In this document: piece by piece, positions 7,232 through 14,606 of the stretch
Position numbering within the stretch: the first letter of the stretch is position 1
Layout: every line of letters begins with the position of its first letter
DNA from: DASQVO01 sp035640715
GTDB taxonomy: Bacteria; Actinomycetota; Actinomycetes; Streptosporangiales; Streptosporangiaceae
Direction of reading: 5' to 3'
DNA length: 25,367 nucleotides
Assembly: GCA_035640715.1 (NCBI GenBank)
Contig: DASQVO010000353.1
Span: 1-25,367, forward strand
Translations under genes and position numbers: made by a program
Notes under the pieces: generated by a model
Database searches by the model: none
What the model was told of the DNA's origin: nothing
The model's input: the letters and a program-made list of their open reading frames with translations, nothing else

Positions 7232-8283
7232 GACCGGGCCTCCATCACGCAGATCAGGTTCTGCTGCAGGGCCGGGCCGCTGGTGGCGTGCCCGAGCGCG
7301 CGTTCCGCGCGGCCGGCCATGATCTCGCGGGCTGCCATGCCGATCCGGGCCAGCCCGGCGGCGAACATGGGGTTGCCGCACAGCGCCCCGCCTGAGGGGT
7401 TGATCCGGGTTCCTTCGTCCAGGCCCAGGGCGCCCTGCAGCAGGATCTCCTGGTGGGTGAACGGCGCGTGCAGTTCCGCTACCTGCACCCCGGCGGCGCC
7501 CGCGGCGGTGGCGGCGGCAGTCGCCGACGGTGCGGTGGTCAGGTCCCGTGCCCCGAGCGACGCGGAGTCGATCCGGTGCTCGAACCCAGTGATCCAGGCC
7601 GGGCGGGCGCACAGCTCCCGGGCCCGGTCCCCGGCGGCCAGGATCGCCACGGCCGCGCCGTCGCCGACCGGCGCGCAGTCGTGTGCCCGCAGCGGATCGG
7701 CGGCGTACGGCGCGGCGAGCAGATCCTCCGCTTCTACCTCGCCCGACACCTGGGCCTGCGGGTTGGTGAGCGCCGCGGCGCGGCTGCGCGCGGCCACCTC
7801 GGCCATCTCCTTCTCGCTCCAGATCCCGGCCTCGATGCCGAGCCGGGCCTGCAGGGCGGCGATGCTCACCGAATCGGGCCACAGCGGGGCATGCAGGTAC
7901 GGGTCGAGCTGCAGGGCGAGGATCCGGCGCAGCTCGCCCGCGGACGACTTGCCGAAACCGTAGACCAGCGCGGTCTCCGCCTCCCCGGTCAGCAGCTTCA
8001 GCCAGGCCTCATACAGTGCCCAGGCGGCGTCCATCTCCACGTGGGATTCCATGACCGGCGGGAACGCGCCGATCGCGTCCACCGCCTGCACGAAGGAGAA
8101 CGCCCGGCCGGCCAGGTAGTCGGAGGAGCCCGAGCACCAGAAGCCGATGTCGTCCTTGGCCAGCCCGGTGCTCCCCAGCACCTGCTGGAAGATGGGGACC
8201 AGCATCTCCACACCGCTGGTGGTGCTATCGCTGTGGCGCAGGCACGGCGCCTGGGCGAAGCCGACGACGGCGACGTCAGTCAC
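7228..8283 (-). CDS. ltp4: Ltp4-like thiolase-fold steroid aldolase
   Basis: 351 residues from a GTG at 8283 with AAGGA upstream. Thiolase-like: VAVVGFAQ at the N-terminus, FWCSGSSDY (about 48-56), a central segment ending APVGDGAAV, ELHAPFTHQE, NPSGGALCGNPMFAAG and GHATSGPALQQN near the end. Family members of this type (Rv3522, 354 aa) pair with an Ltp3 partner and a DUF35 protein and act as retro-aldolases on 3-hydroxyacyl steroid CoA thioesters rather than as thiolases. It lies 12 bp after the DUF35 gene and overlaps ltp3 by 4 bases, so the three products are probably made together and form a complex. The complex itself is an inference from context. Confidence 0.83.
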   Translation of the reverse strand: MTDVAVVGFAQAPCLRHSDSTTSGVEMLVPIFQQVLGSTGLAKDDIGFWCSGSSDYLAGRAFSFVQAVDAIGAFPPVMESHVEMDAAWALYEAWLKLLTGEAETALVYGFGKSSAGELRRILALQLDPYLHAPLWPDSVSIAALQARLGIEAGIWSEKEMAEVAARSRAAALTNPQAQVSGEVEAEDLLAAPYAADPLRAHDCAPVGDGAAVAILAAGDRARELCARPAWITGFEHRIDSASLGARDLTTAPSATAAATAAGAAGVQVAELHAPFTHQEILLQGALGLDEGTRINPSGGALCGNPMFAAGLARIGMAAREIMAGRAERALGHATSGPALQQNLICVMEARS

Positions 8284-8295
8284 GGTGGCAGTCCT

Positions 8296-9249
8296 TCACA
8301 AATGGTGGGCGTATGACTCATAGGGCGCGTCCGGCTCGCCGGTCGGCTCGAAATGATCGATGTTCTCCATCGTCGTGCCCCACTGCTCGCGGGGCTTCCA
8401 GACCGCTCTCACCCGCATGCCCATCCGTACCTCGCCCGGCTCGCAGCCGAGGACGAGGTGCTGGAACGGGATGTCGGCGCCGTCGATCAGCACTGCTGCC
8501 GCCACGTACGGCGGCTGCACCCGCTGCCCGGTGAAGGGCACGTTGACCACGCAGAACGTGGTCACGATGCCGGTATCGGGCAGCGCTACCTCGTCGGTGG
8601 TGGGGACGCCGCAGGTGGGGCAGGCACCCCGGGGCGGTAGGTAGACCTTGCGGCAGGCCGGGCAGCGCTGCCCGGCCAATCGCCCGTCCGCCAGGCCATG
8701 CAGGTAGGAGGTCTCGGCAGGGGAGGCGGTGTGCTCGTAGCTCAGCCGCACCGGCGTGGTGATCATCGTGACCGGCTCGCGCTCCGGCTCCGGGGGTGCC
8801 TGCCCGGCCGGACCGCCGCTCGGCTCAAAGCAGGCGATGTCGCGGATGTGACCGGCGGCCGGAGACGCCCAGCGCGGGCGCACGCGCATGCCGGTCCGCA
8901 TGGCGGCGGCCGAGCCGGCGTCCACTGCGTGCAGCATGCCCGTGTCCGCCCCGTCCAGCCGGATCAGCGCCCAGGCAAACGGGTGCGCCAGCGGCTGGCC
9001 TGCCAGCGGCTGATCCACCCACGACCAGGTGGTGACGGTGCCCTCGGGGCCCACCTCCACCAGTTCGCCGGGTGGCTCAAACGTCACCGGGTCATACTCG
9101 AACGGCGGGGCGTGCACCCGGCCGTCAGCGCCGCGTGAGCCGAGGATGCGCCGGCCAGCGAGGGCTGTCATGAACTGGCTCAGCGTCGGGCCCAGCGAGC
9201 GGGTGTAGTCGAAGCCGATCTCCAGCGGCGCGCGCAGGGGCTGATCCAT
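8296..9249 (-). CDS. Tandem OB-fold DUF35 protein, partner of Ltp aldolases (Rv3521-like)
   Basis: 317 residues from the ATG at 9249 (MDQPLRAP). An upstream in-frame start at 9303 would run through the operator, so it is rejected. It has two DUF35-type halves. Residues ~5-140 form an OB-fold-like domain without a zinc ribbon. Residues ~170-300 begin with a helix and a rubredoxin-like zinc ribbon (CPAC...CPTC), followed by an OB fold (TTFCVVNVPF...PPYVAAAVLIDG). DUF35 proteins bind acyl-CoA and support Ltp-type aldolases, as for ChsH2 and Ltp2 in cholesterol degradation. It is the first gene of the operon with ltp4 and ltp3. A KstR-like operator ends 9 bp before its ATG. There is no clear Shine-Dalgarno, which suggests leaderless or near-leaderless expression. 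Confidence 0.82.
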   Translation of the reverse strand: MDQPLRAPLEIGFDYTRSLGPTLSQFMTALAGRRILGSRGADGRVHAPPFEYDPVTFEPPGELVEVGPEGTVTTWSWVDQPLAGQPLAHPFAWALIRLDGADTGMLHAVDAGSAAAMRTGMRVRPRWASPAAGHIRDIACFEPSGGPAGQAPPEPEREPVTMITTPVRLSYEHTASPAETSYLHGLADGRLAGQRCPACRKVYLPPRGACPTCGVPTTDEVALPDTGIVTTFCVVNVPFTGQRVQPPYVAAAVLIDGADIPFQHLVLGCEPGEVRMGMRVRAVWKPREQWGTTMENIDHFEPTGEPDAPYESYAHHL

Positions 9250-9258
9250 GCCCCAGAG

Positions 9259-9272
9259 TGAAACACGTTTCT
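9259..9272. promoter_or_regulatory. KstR-like operator for the DUF35-ltp4-ltp3 operon
   Basis: TGAAACACGTTTCT matches TnnAACnnGTTnnA at 7 of 8 fixed positions; the last A is T. It is itself an almost perfect palindrome (GAAACACGTTTC). It lies 9 bp upstream of the minus-strand ATG at 9249, the same distance class as the operators at 9325 and 11786. Confidence 0.65.
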
Positions 9273-9313
9273 GTGTGTTCCGGCAACCGGGGCAGTGACC
9301 CACAGTGTCATGC

Positions 9314-9342
9314 TTGTCTGTTCATAGAACGTGTTCTAGATT
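9314..9342 (+). promoter_or_regulatory. Leaderless promoter with KstR operator in the spacer
   Basis: TTGTCT (-35, 9314-9319) and TAGATT (-10, 9337-9342) are separated by 17 bp. The -10 ends 7 nt before the GTG at 9349, so transcription should begin at the start codon. The KstR operator at 9325-9338 fills the spacer. Confidence 0.6.
9325..9338. promoter_or_regulatory. KstR operator (perfect palindrome) for the acyl-CoA synthetase at 9349
   Basis: TAGAACGTGTTCTA fits TnnAACnnGTTnnA at every fixed position and is symmetric apart from the central two bases. It lies 10 bp before the GTG start of the plus-strand acyl-CoA synthetase. With the site at 9259-9272 it makes a divergent, doubly controlled promoter region. 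Confidence 0.85.
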
Positions 9343-9348
9343 TAGCCC

Positions 9349-10899
9349 GTGAACGCCATCGGACTATGGTCTATCGCCGAGCACTCCCCAGCCGGGCCAG
9401 CCGTGATCGAGCCGGATGGTGCCGTGGTCAGCTACGGGCAGCTGGCCGCTGACGCGGACCGCTACGCCAAGGGCCTGCAGGCGCTCGGGCTGCGTCCGGG
9501 CTCGAGCATCGCCACCATGCTCCCCAACAGCGCCGCCGCGCTCGCCCTGTACTTCGCGGCCTTTGAGGCCGGCCTGTACATAGTGCCGGTGAACTGGCAT
9601 CTGACCGCCGCGGAGGTCGGCTACATCCTCGGCGATTGCGGCGCCGAGGCAATCATCGCGCACGAGCGGTTCGCCGGGGCAGCGGCGGAGGCCGCGGACA
9701 TCGCCGGGATCAGCGCCAGTACGCGGTTCGCGGTGGGGAGCGTGCCCGGGTTCGCGCCGCTGGCGGACCTGGGCGCGGGCACGCCGGAGGGCCGGCCGCA
9801 GGAGCGGACGCAGGGTGCCCCGATGGTATACACATCCGGTACGTCCGGCCGGCCCAAGGGGGTGCGGCGGCCGCTCACCGGCGCCGACCCCGATCAGCCG
9901 CCCGCGATGGCGACCGTCTTCTTCGGCCTGTTCGGGCTGAAGCCGTTCGACGGGCACGTGCACCTGTGCTGCTCGCCGCTCTATCACACCGCAGTGCTGA
10001 ACTTCGCGACCATCTCGCTCCAGCTCGGCCACCCAGTGGTGCTGATGGACCGGTTCGATCCGGAGGAGATGCTCCGGCTCATCGACCGGCACCGGGTCAC
10101 TCACACCCACATGGTGCCCACCCAGTTCCGCCGTTTGCTGGCCCTCCCGGAGGAGGTCCGCGCCAAGTACGACGTCTCCTCGCTGCGGGCGGCGATCCAT
10201 GGGGCGGCGCCCTGCCCGCACGAAGTCAAGCGGAGGATGCTGAACTGGTGGGGACCGGTGGTGATCGAGTACTACGCGGCCACCGAGGGCGGCGGCACGC
10301 TCATCACCGCGCAGGAGTGGCTGCGCAAGCCAGGCTCGGTCGGCCGGCCGTGGCCGGGCTCCGAGGTCCGGGTGCTCGATGCCGACGGCGCCGACGTGCC
10401 CACCGGCGAGCCCGGCATGGTGTACATGCGGATGGGCACCTCCACGTTCTCCTATCACAAGGACGAGGAGAAGACGCGGGCCTCCCGGGCCGGGAACATG
10501 TGGACCGTCGGTGACATCGGCTATCTCGACGAGGACGGCTACCTCTATCTCTGCGACCGGGGCAGCGACGTGATCATCTCCGGCGGAGTGAACATCTACC
10601 CGGCCGAGATCGAGGCTGAGCTGGCCTGCCACCCGGCAGTGGCCGACGTGGCGGTGTTCGGCGTCCCGCACGATGAGTGGGGGGAAGAGATCAAGGCCGT
10701 GGTCGAGCCGGCGTCGGGCGCCGAGCCAGGACCCGCCCTGACCGGGGAACTGCTCGATTTCCTCGACGGGCGGCTGGCCAAGTTCAAACTGCCGCGGACC
10801 ATCGACTACGTGGCGGAACTGCCTCGCGACCCGAACGGCAAGCTCTACAAGCGGAAGTTGCGCGACCCCTACTGGGCCGGCCGGGAGCGGGCGATCTGA
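9349..10899 (+). CDS. Acyl-CoA synthetase (FadD family), KstR-controlled
   Basis: 516 residues from the GTG at 9349; this is the position predicted for a leaderless transcript. Adenylate-forming enzyme: P-loop YTSGTSGRPKG (161-171), YYAATEGGG (ATP/acyl motif), the hinge region DRGSDVIISGG, VNIYPAEIE, and the C-terminal catalytic Lys498 (PNGK). It joins a carboxylic acid to CoA through an acyl-AMP. The KstR operator ties it to sterol breakdown, so its substrate is probably a sterol side-chain acid or a propionyl-type side product. It does not resemble FadD19 closely. Which M. tuberculosis FadD is the true counterpart cannot be told by eye. It converges on echA19. Confidence 0.87.
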   Translation: MNAIGLWSIAEHSPAGPAVIEPDGAVVSYGQLAADADRYAKGLQALGLRPGSSIATMLPNSAAALALYFAAFEAGLYIVPVNWHLTAAEVGYILGDCGAEAIIAHERFAGAAAEAADIAGISASTRFAVGSVPGFAPLADLGAGTPEGRPQERTQGAPMVYTSGTSGRPKGVRRPLTGADPDQPPAMATVFFGLFGLKPFDGHVHLCCSPLYHTAVLNFATISLQLGHPVVLMDRFDPEEMLRLIDRHRVTHTHMVPTQFRRLLALPEEVRAKYDVSSLRAAIHGAAPCPHEVKRRMLNWWGPVVIEYYAATEGGGTLITAQEWLRKPGSVGRPWPGSEVRVLDADGADVPTGEPGMVYMRMGTSTFSYHKDEEKTRASRAGNMWTVGDIGYLDEDGYLYLCDRGSDVIISGGVNIYPAEIEAELACHPAVADVAVFGVPHDEWGEEIKAVVEPASGAEPGPALTGELLDFLDGRLAKFKLPRTIDYVAELPRDPNGKLYKRKLRDPYWAGRERAI

Positions 10900-10906
10900 G
10901 GTCGCG

Positions 10907-10922
10907 CGGGGCCCTTGCCCCG
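10907..10922. terminator. Hairpin between convergent acyl-CoA synthetase and echA19
   Basis: Perfect 6-bp stem (10907-10912 with 10917-10922), loop CCTT, in the 31-bp gap between the two stop codons. It could serve both strands. No T-tract. Confidence 0.4.
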
Positions 10923-10930
10923 GCCACAGG

Positions 10931-11737
10931 TTACCGGTCGCGGAACTGCGGCGTGCGCTTCTCGGCGAAGGCGCGCGGGCCTTCCTTGGCGTCCTCGCTG
11001 CGGAACACCTCCATGCCGATCCGGGCTTCGATCGCGAACGCGTCGTTCTCGGCCAGCCCCTCGGTCTCCCGGATCGTCCGCAGGATCGCGCGCACGGCGA
11101 CCGGCCCGTTCGCCGCGATCTGGCCGGCGATCTCCAGTGCCTTCGGCAGCGCCTGGCCGTCCGGCACGACATGGCCGATCAGGCCGATGCGGAGGGCGTC
11201 CGCCGCGGTGATGTGCCGCCCGGTCAGCAGCAGGTCGGCTGCGACCGTATAGGGGATCTGCCGCACCAGCCGCACCGCCGACCCGCCCAGCGGGAACAGT
11301 CCCCAGCGGGCCTCGGAGACACCGAATCGCGCGCTCTCGCCGGCCACCCGGATGTCGGTGGCCTGCAGGATCTCGGTGCCGCCCGCGATCGCCGGGCCTT
11401 CGACGGCCGCGATCAGCGGCTTGGTCAGGCGGCGGCCTTTCAGCAGCGGCTCCAGGACTGACGGGTCGACATCACGCTGGCCGGGGTGGGCCTCGTTCAT
11501 GGCCTTCAAATCGGCGCCCGCGCAGAAGGCGCCGCCCGCCCCGGTCAGCACGCACGCCCGGATGTCCGGGTCGCTGTCCACCTGGTCCCAGGCCTGGCGC
11601 ATCAGGGCCAGCATCGGGCCGCTGAGCGCGTTCCGTGCCTGCGGCCGGTTCATCGTCACGATCAGGACATGCCCCCGTTGCTCGATGAGCGCGTGCGGCT
11701 GCTCGGTCCCGGCCGCAGGCGTGGTCGCGGTTGTCAT
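10931..11737 (-). CDS. echA19: EchA19-like enoyl-CoA hydratase
   Basis: 268 residues from the ATG at 11737; GAGGAGG lies 10 nt upstream (11754-11748). Crotonase fold: the oxyanion-hole segment GAFCAGADLKAM (69-80), then EGPAIAGGTE with catalytic Glu122, and FGVSEARWG with the second catalytic Glu142. This is a complete hydratase pair. It adds water to an enoyl-CoA during beta-oxidation. Placed divergently from fadD19, as Rv3516 (echA19) is from Rv3515c (fadD19), it most likely hydrates side-chain steroid enoyl-CoA. The operator in the shared 72-bp gap lies close to FadD19 and could also control this gene. Other crotonase subfamilies remain possible; the assignment rests largely on synteny. 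Confidence 0.82.
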   Translation of the reverse strand: MTTATTPAAGTEQPHALIEQRGHVLIVTMNRPQARNALSGPMLALMRQAWDQVDSDPDIRACVLTGAGGAFCAGADLKAMNEAHPGQRDVDPSVLEPLLKGRRLTKPLIAAVEGPAIAGGTEILQATDIRVAGESARFGVSEARWGLFPLGGSAVRLVRQIPYTVAADLLLTGRHITAADALRIGLIGHVVPDGQALPKALEIAGQIAANGPVAVRAILRTIRETEGLAENDAFAIEARIGMEVFRSEDAKEGPRAFAEKRTPQFRDR

Positions 11738-11774
11738 CGTGGCGATGCCTCCTCATCTGAGCCCTGTCGGAGGG

Positions 11775-11803
11775 TTGCCCAAAACAGTAACACGTTCTAC
11801 TTT
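11775..11803 (+). promoter_or_regulatory. Leaderless promoter of the fadD19 operon
   Basis: TTGCCC (-35, 11775-11780) and TACTTT (-10, 11798-11803) with a 17-bp spacer. The -10 ends 7 nt before the ATG at 11810. The KstR-like operator lies in the spacer. This is the same geometry as the promoter at 9314-9342. Confidence 0.6.
11786..11799. promoter_or_regulatory. KstR-like operator for the fadD19 operon
   Basis: AGTAACACGTTCTA matches TnnAACnnGTTnnA at 7 of 8 fixed positions; the first T is A. It ends 10 bp before the fadD19 ATG, exactly as the 9325-9338 site does for its gene. It lies 48 bp from the echA19 start. Confidence 0.72.
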
Positions 11804-11809
11804 CGTCCC

Positions 11810-13489
11810 ATGGCGCTGAACCTTGCCGATCTATTCGAGCACGCGGCCGACGTGTTCGCCGACCGCGTCGCGATCGCCTGCGGCGACCGGGAACTGAGCT
11901 ACCGCGCGCTGGAGGAGCACACTAACCGGCTGGCCCATTACCTGGCCGGGATCGGCGTGACCGCGGGCGACCACGTCGGGCTGTACGCCGGCAACTCGAC
12001 CGAGGCACTGGAGACGCTGCTCGCATGCTGCAAGCTACGCGCGGCCGCGATCAACATCAATTACCGGTACGCCGAGAATGAGCTGCGGTACATGTTCGCC
12101 GACTCGGATCTGGTGGCGCTGGTGCACCAGCGGCAGTTCGGGCCGATGGTGGCGGCGGTGGCCGACGCCGCGCCCGGCCTACGCGGCGTGGTGGTGATCG
12201 AGGATGGCAGCGGCGCCGGCCTCGGCGGGGGAGTGGAGTACGAGGCCGCGCTGGCGGCCGGCTCGCCGGAGCGGGACTTCCCGCCGCGCAGCGACGACGA
12301 CGTCTACATCATCTACACCGGCGGGACCACGGGTTACCCGAAGGGCGTGATGTGGCGGCACGAAGACATATGGCGCACCCTCGGCGGGGGGATCAACTTC
12401 GTGACCGGCGAGCCGCTGCCGGACGAGTGGGAGCCGTCGCGGCGAGGCCAAGCCGGGCCCGGCCTGGTGAAGCTGTGCGCCGCGCCGCTCATCCACGGCA
12501 ACGCGCAGGTGGCCGCGCTGGCAGGCCTGTTCAGCGGGGAGACCATCGTGCTGCTGCCGAAGTTCGACGCCCGCGAGATCTGGCGCGCGGTTGAGCGGCA
12601 CCGGGTGAATGTGCTGGTGATCATCGGCGATGCGATGGCCCGGCCGCTGATCGAGGCCCTCCACGACGGCAGCTACGACATCTCCTCGCTGGTCGCGTTC
12701 TCCTCCAGCGCCGCGCTCTTCTCCCCGGCGGTCAAAGATGCCTGCGTGGCGGCGCTGCCGAACGTGTTCATCACCGAGGCGATCGGCTCCACCGAAACCG
12801 GCTTCACCGGCCTCGGCATGGTCACCGCGGGTGCCGGGCACCACGGCGGCCCGACCGTCAAGCCGGGGCCGGACGTGCTGGTGCTGGACGAGCATGACCG
12901 CCCCGTGGGGCCGGGTGAGGTGGGCCGGCTGGCCCGGGGCGGGCATGTCCCGCTCGGCTACTACAAGGACCCGGCCAAGACCGCGCAACTGCTCGTCGAG
13001 GTGGACGGGAAGCGGTACGCCGTCCCCGGTGACTGGGCACGGGTCGAGGCGGACGGCTCGGTGACGCTGCTGGGCCGCGGCAACACCTGTGTCAACACCG
13101 GCGGGGAGAAGGTGTTCCCGGAGGAGGTCGAGGGCGCGCTGAAGTCCCACCCCGATGTCTTCGACGCGCTGGTCATCGGCGTCCCCGACGAGCGGCTCGG
13201 GCAGAGCGTCGCCGCCCTGGTGCAGCCGCGGGAAGGCGCGGCCCTCGACCTGGCCGCGCTGGAAGCGCACCTGCGCACCCAGATCGCGGGCTACAAGGTC
13301 CCGCGCAGCATCTGGGTGGCCGATGCCATCAGCCGCACCGTGTCCGGGAAGGCTGATTACGCCTGGGCGCACCGCTACACCGGCAGCCATCCGCCCGCTC
13401 GCGGCCCGGCGGCCACCGCCCAGCCGGCGGGTAACGCGGAGCCGTCAGCCACCGCCCAGTCAGCCGGCACCGCCAGCCCGGCAACCTGA
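11810..13489 (+). CDS. fadD19: FadD19-like steroid-CoA ligase
   Basis: 559 residues from the ATG at 11810 (MALNLADLFEHA), which matches the FadD19 N-terminus; the long upstream open frame is a shadow of echA19. P-loop YTGGTTGYPKG (169-179), the FadD19-like VMWRHEDI, GDAMARPL, SIGSTETGF-like block (EAIGSTETGF), GGEKVFPEEVE, and catalytic Lys514 (SGKADYAW). FadD19 activates side-chain acids of sterols and in Rhodococcus is essential for C24-branched sterols. The last ~35 residues are an Ala/Pro/Thr-rich low-complexity tail. It heads a six-gene operon under a KstR-like operator with leaderless geometry. Confidence 0.9.
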   Translation: MALNLADLFEHAADVFADRVAIACGDRELSYRALEEHTNRLAHYLAGIGVTAGDHVGLYAGNSTEALETLLACCKLRAAAININYRYAENELRYMFADSDLVALVHQRQFGPMVAAVADAAPGLRGVVVIEDGSGAGLGGGVEYEAALAAGSPERDFPPRSDDDVYIIYTGGTTGYPKGVMWRHEDIWRTLGGGINFVTGEPLPDEWEPSRRGQAGPGLVKLCAAPLIHGNAQVAALAGLFSGETIVLLPKFDAREIWRAVERHRVNVLVIIGDAMARPLIEALHDGSYDISSLVAFSSSAALFSPAVKDACVAALPNVFITEAIGSTETGFTGLGMVTAGAGHHGGPTVKPGPDVLVLDEHDRPVGPGEVGRLARGGHVPLGYYKDPAKTAQLLVEVDGKRYAVPGDWARVEADGSVTLLGRGNTCVNTGGEKVFPEEVEGALKSHPDVFDALVIGVPDERLGQSVAALVQPREGAALDLAALEAHLRTQIAGYKVPRSIWVADAISRTVSGKADYAWAHRYTGSHPPARGPAATAQPAGNAEPSATAQSAGTASPAT

Positions 13490-13501
13490 TTGAGGAGAAC
13501 A

Positions 13502-14605
13502 GTGCGTACCAGCCTGTGTGATGTGCTCGGTATCGAGCACCCGATCGCCGGGTTCACCCCCTCCGAGCACGTCGCCGCGGCTATCAGCCGCGCCGGCGGC
13601 CTGGGCGTGCTGGGCTGCGTCCGCTTCAACGACCCGGCGGAGCTGGATGCTGTCCTGGCGTGGATGGACGGCAACACCGACGGCCGGCCCTACGGCGTCG
13701 ATGTGGTGATGCCCGCCAAGGTGCCCACCGAGGGCGCGGAGATCGACCTGGCGGCGCTGATCCCGCCCGGGCACCGGGAGTTCGTGGACAAGACGCTGGC
13801 CAAGCTCGGCGTGCCGTCGCTGCCCGGGGACACCCAGGCGGGCAGCGCCGTGCTCGGCTGGCTGCACTCGGTGGCCCGGCAGCATGTCGAGGTGGCCCTG
13901 TCCCACCGGGCCAGCCTGATCGCGAACGCGCTCGGCTCGCCGCCGGAGGACGTCATTGAGCGCGCCCACGAACGGGGCATGCTGGTGGCGGCGCTGGCCG
14001 GGAAGGCCGAGCATGCGCGCCGCCACGTGGACCGGGGCGTGGACGTCGTGGTGGCCCAGGGATATGAGGCCGGCGGCCACACCGGCGAGATCGCGAGCAT
14101 GGTGCTGGTCCCGGACGTCGTGGACGCCGTCGGCGGGCAGGTGCCGGTGCTGGCGGCCGGCGGGATCGGCTGCGGCCGCCAGATCGCCGCGGCGCTGGCG
14201 CTCGGCGCCGTCGGTGTCTGGATGGGGTCGGCCTGGCTGGTCACCAAGGAGTACACGCTCACCGTATCCATGCCCGCCATGCACGAGGCACTGCTGGCCG
14301 CCAGCTCATCGGACACCATCCGGTCGCGGATCTACACCGGTAAGCCTGCCCGGCTGCTGCGCAACCGCTGGACGCAGGCGTGGGCGGAACCGGGCGCGCC
14401 GGAGCCGCTCCCCATGCCGCTGCAGAACGTGCTGGTGAGCGAGGCGCATCAGCGGCTGATGCGCTCCGGACAGCCGGATGTGGTACCGATGCCGGTGGGC
14501 CAGATCGTGGGCCGGATGAATGAGATCCGCCCGGTCGCCGAGGTGATGTCCGGCCTGCTGCGCGAGACTGACGAGGCGCTCGCCCGGCTTGGCGGCCTGC
14601 GCTGA
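13502..14605 (+). CDS. NMO/2-nitropropane dioxygenase-family FMN oxidoreductase
   Basis: 367 residues from the GTG at 13502, which has AGGAG at 13493-13497. A start at 13490 would leave no room for that site. TIM-barrel FMN enzyme: LGIEHPIAGF (N-terminal strand), AGGLGVLG, AQGYEAGGHTG (about 179-189, the nitronate monooxygenase signature with the His), and the phosphate-binding VLAAGGIGCG and GAVGVWMGSAWL. It resembles the Rv1533-type branch, whose substrate is unknown to me. Members oxidise nitronates or act as NAD(P)H:quinone or enoyl reductases. It lies 12 bp after fadD19 and 1 bp before the luciferase-fold gene, so an oxidative or reductive role in sterol breakdown is likely but inferred. 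Confidence 0.82.
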   Translation: MRTSLCDVLGIEHPIAGFTPSEHVAAAISRAGGLGVLGCVRFNDPAELDAVLAWMDGNTDGRPYGVDVVMPAKVPTEGAEIDLAALIPPGHREFVDKTLAKLGVPSLPGDTQAGSAVLGWLHSVARQHVEVALSHRASLIANALGSPPEDVIERAHERGMLVAALAGKAEHARRHVDRGVDVVVAQGYEAGGHTGEIASMVLVPDVVDAVGGQVPVLAAGGIGCGRQIAAALALGAVGVWMGSAWLVTKEYTLTVSMPAMHEALLAASSSDTIRSRIYTGKPARLLRNRWTQAWAEPGAPEPLPMPLQNVLVSEAHQRLMRSGQPDVVPMPVGQIVGRMNEIRPVAEVMSGLLRETDEALARLGGLR

Positions 14606-14606
14606 G

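Noticed and set aside
5867..7963. 698-codon plus-strand open frame over the ltp genes
   Set aside because: Low-complexity shadow of ltp3/ltp4 starting inside zwf; no domain pattern.
9364..11172. 602-codon minus-strand open frame over the acyl-CoA synthetase
   Set aside because: Antisense shadow; it crosses two real genes and has no recognisable motif.
12761..12768. AACGTGTT core resembling a KstR half-site arrangement inside fadD19
   Set aside because: The flanking T and A are wrong and it encodes a conserved Asn-Val-Phe stretch; it lies mid-gene.
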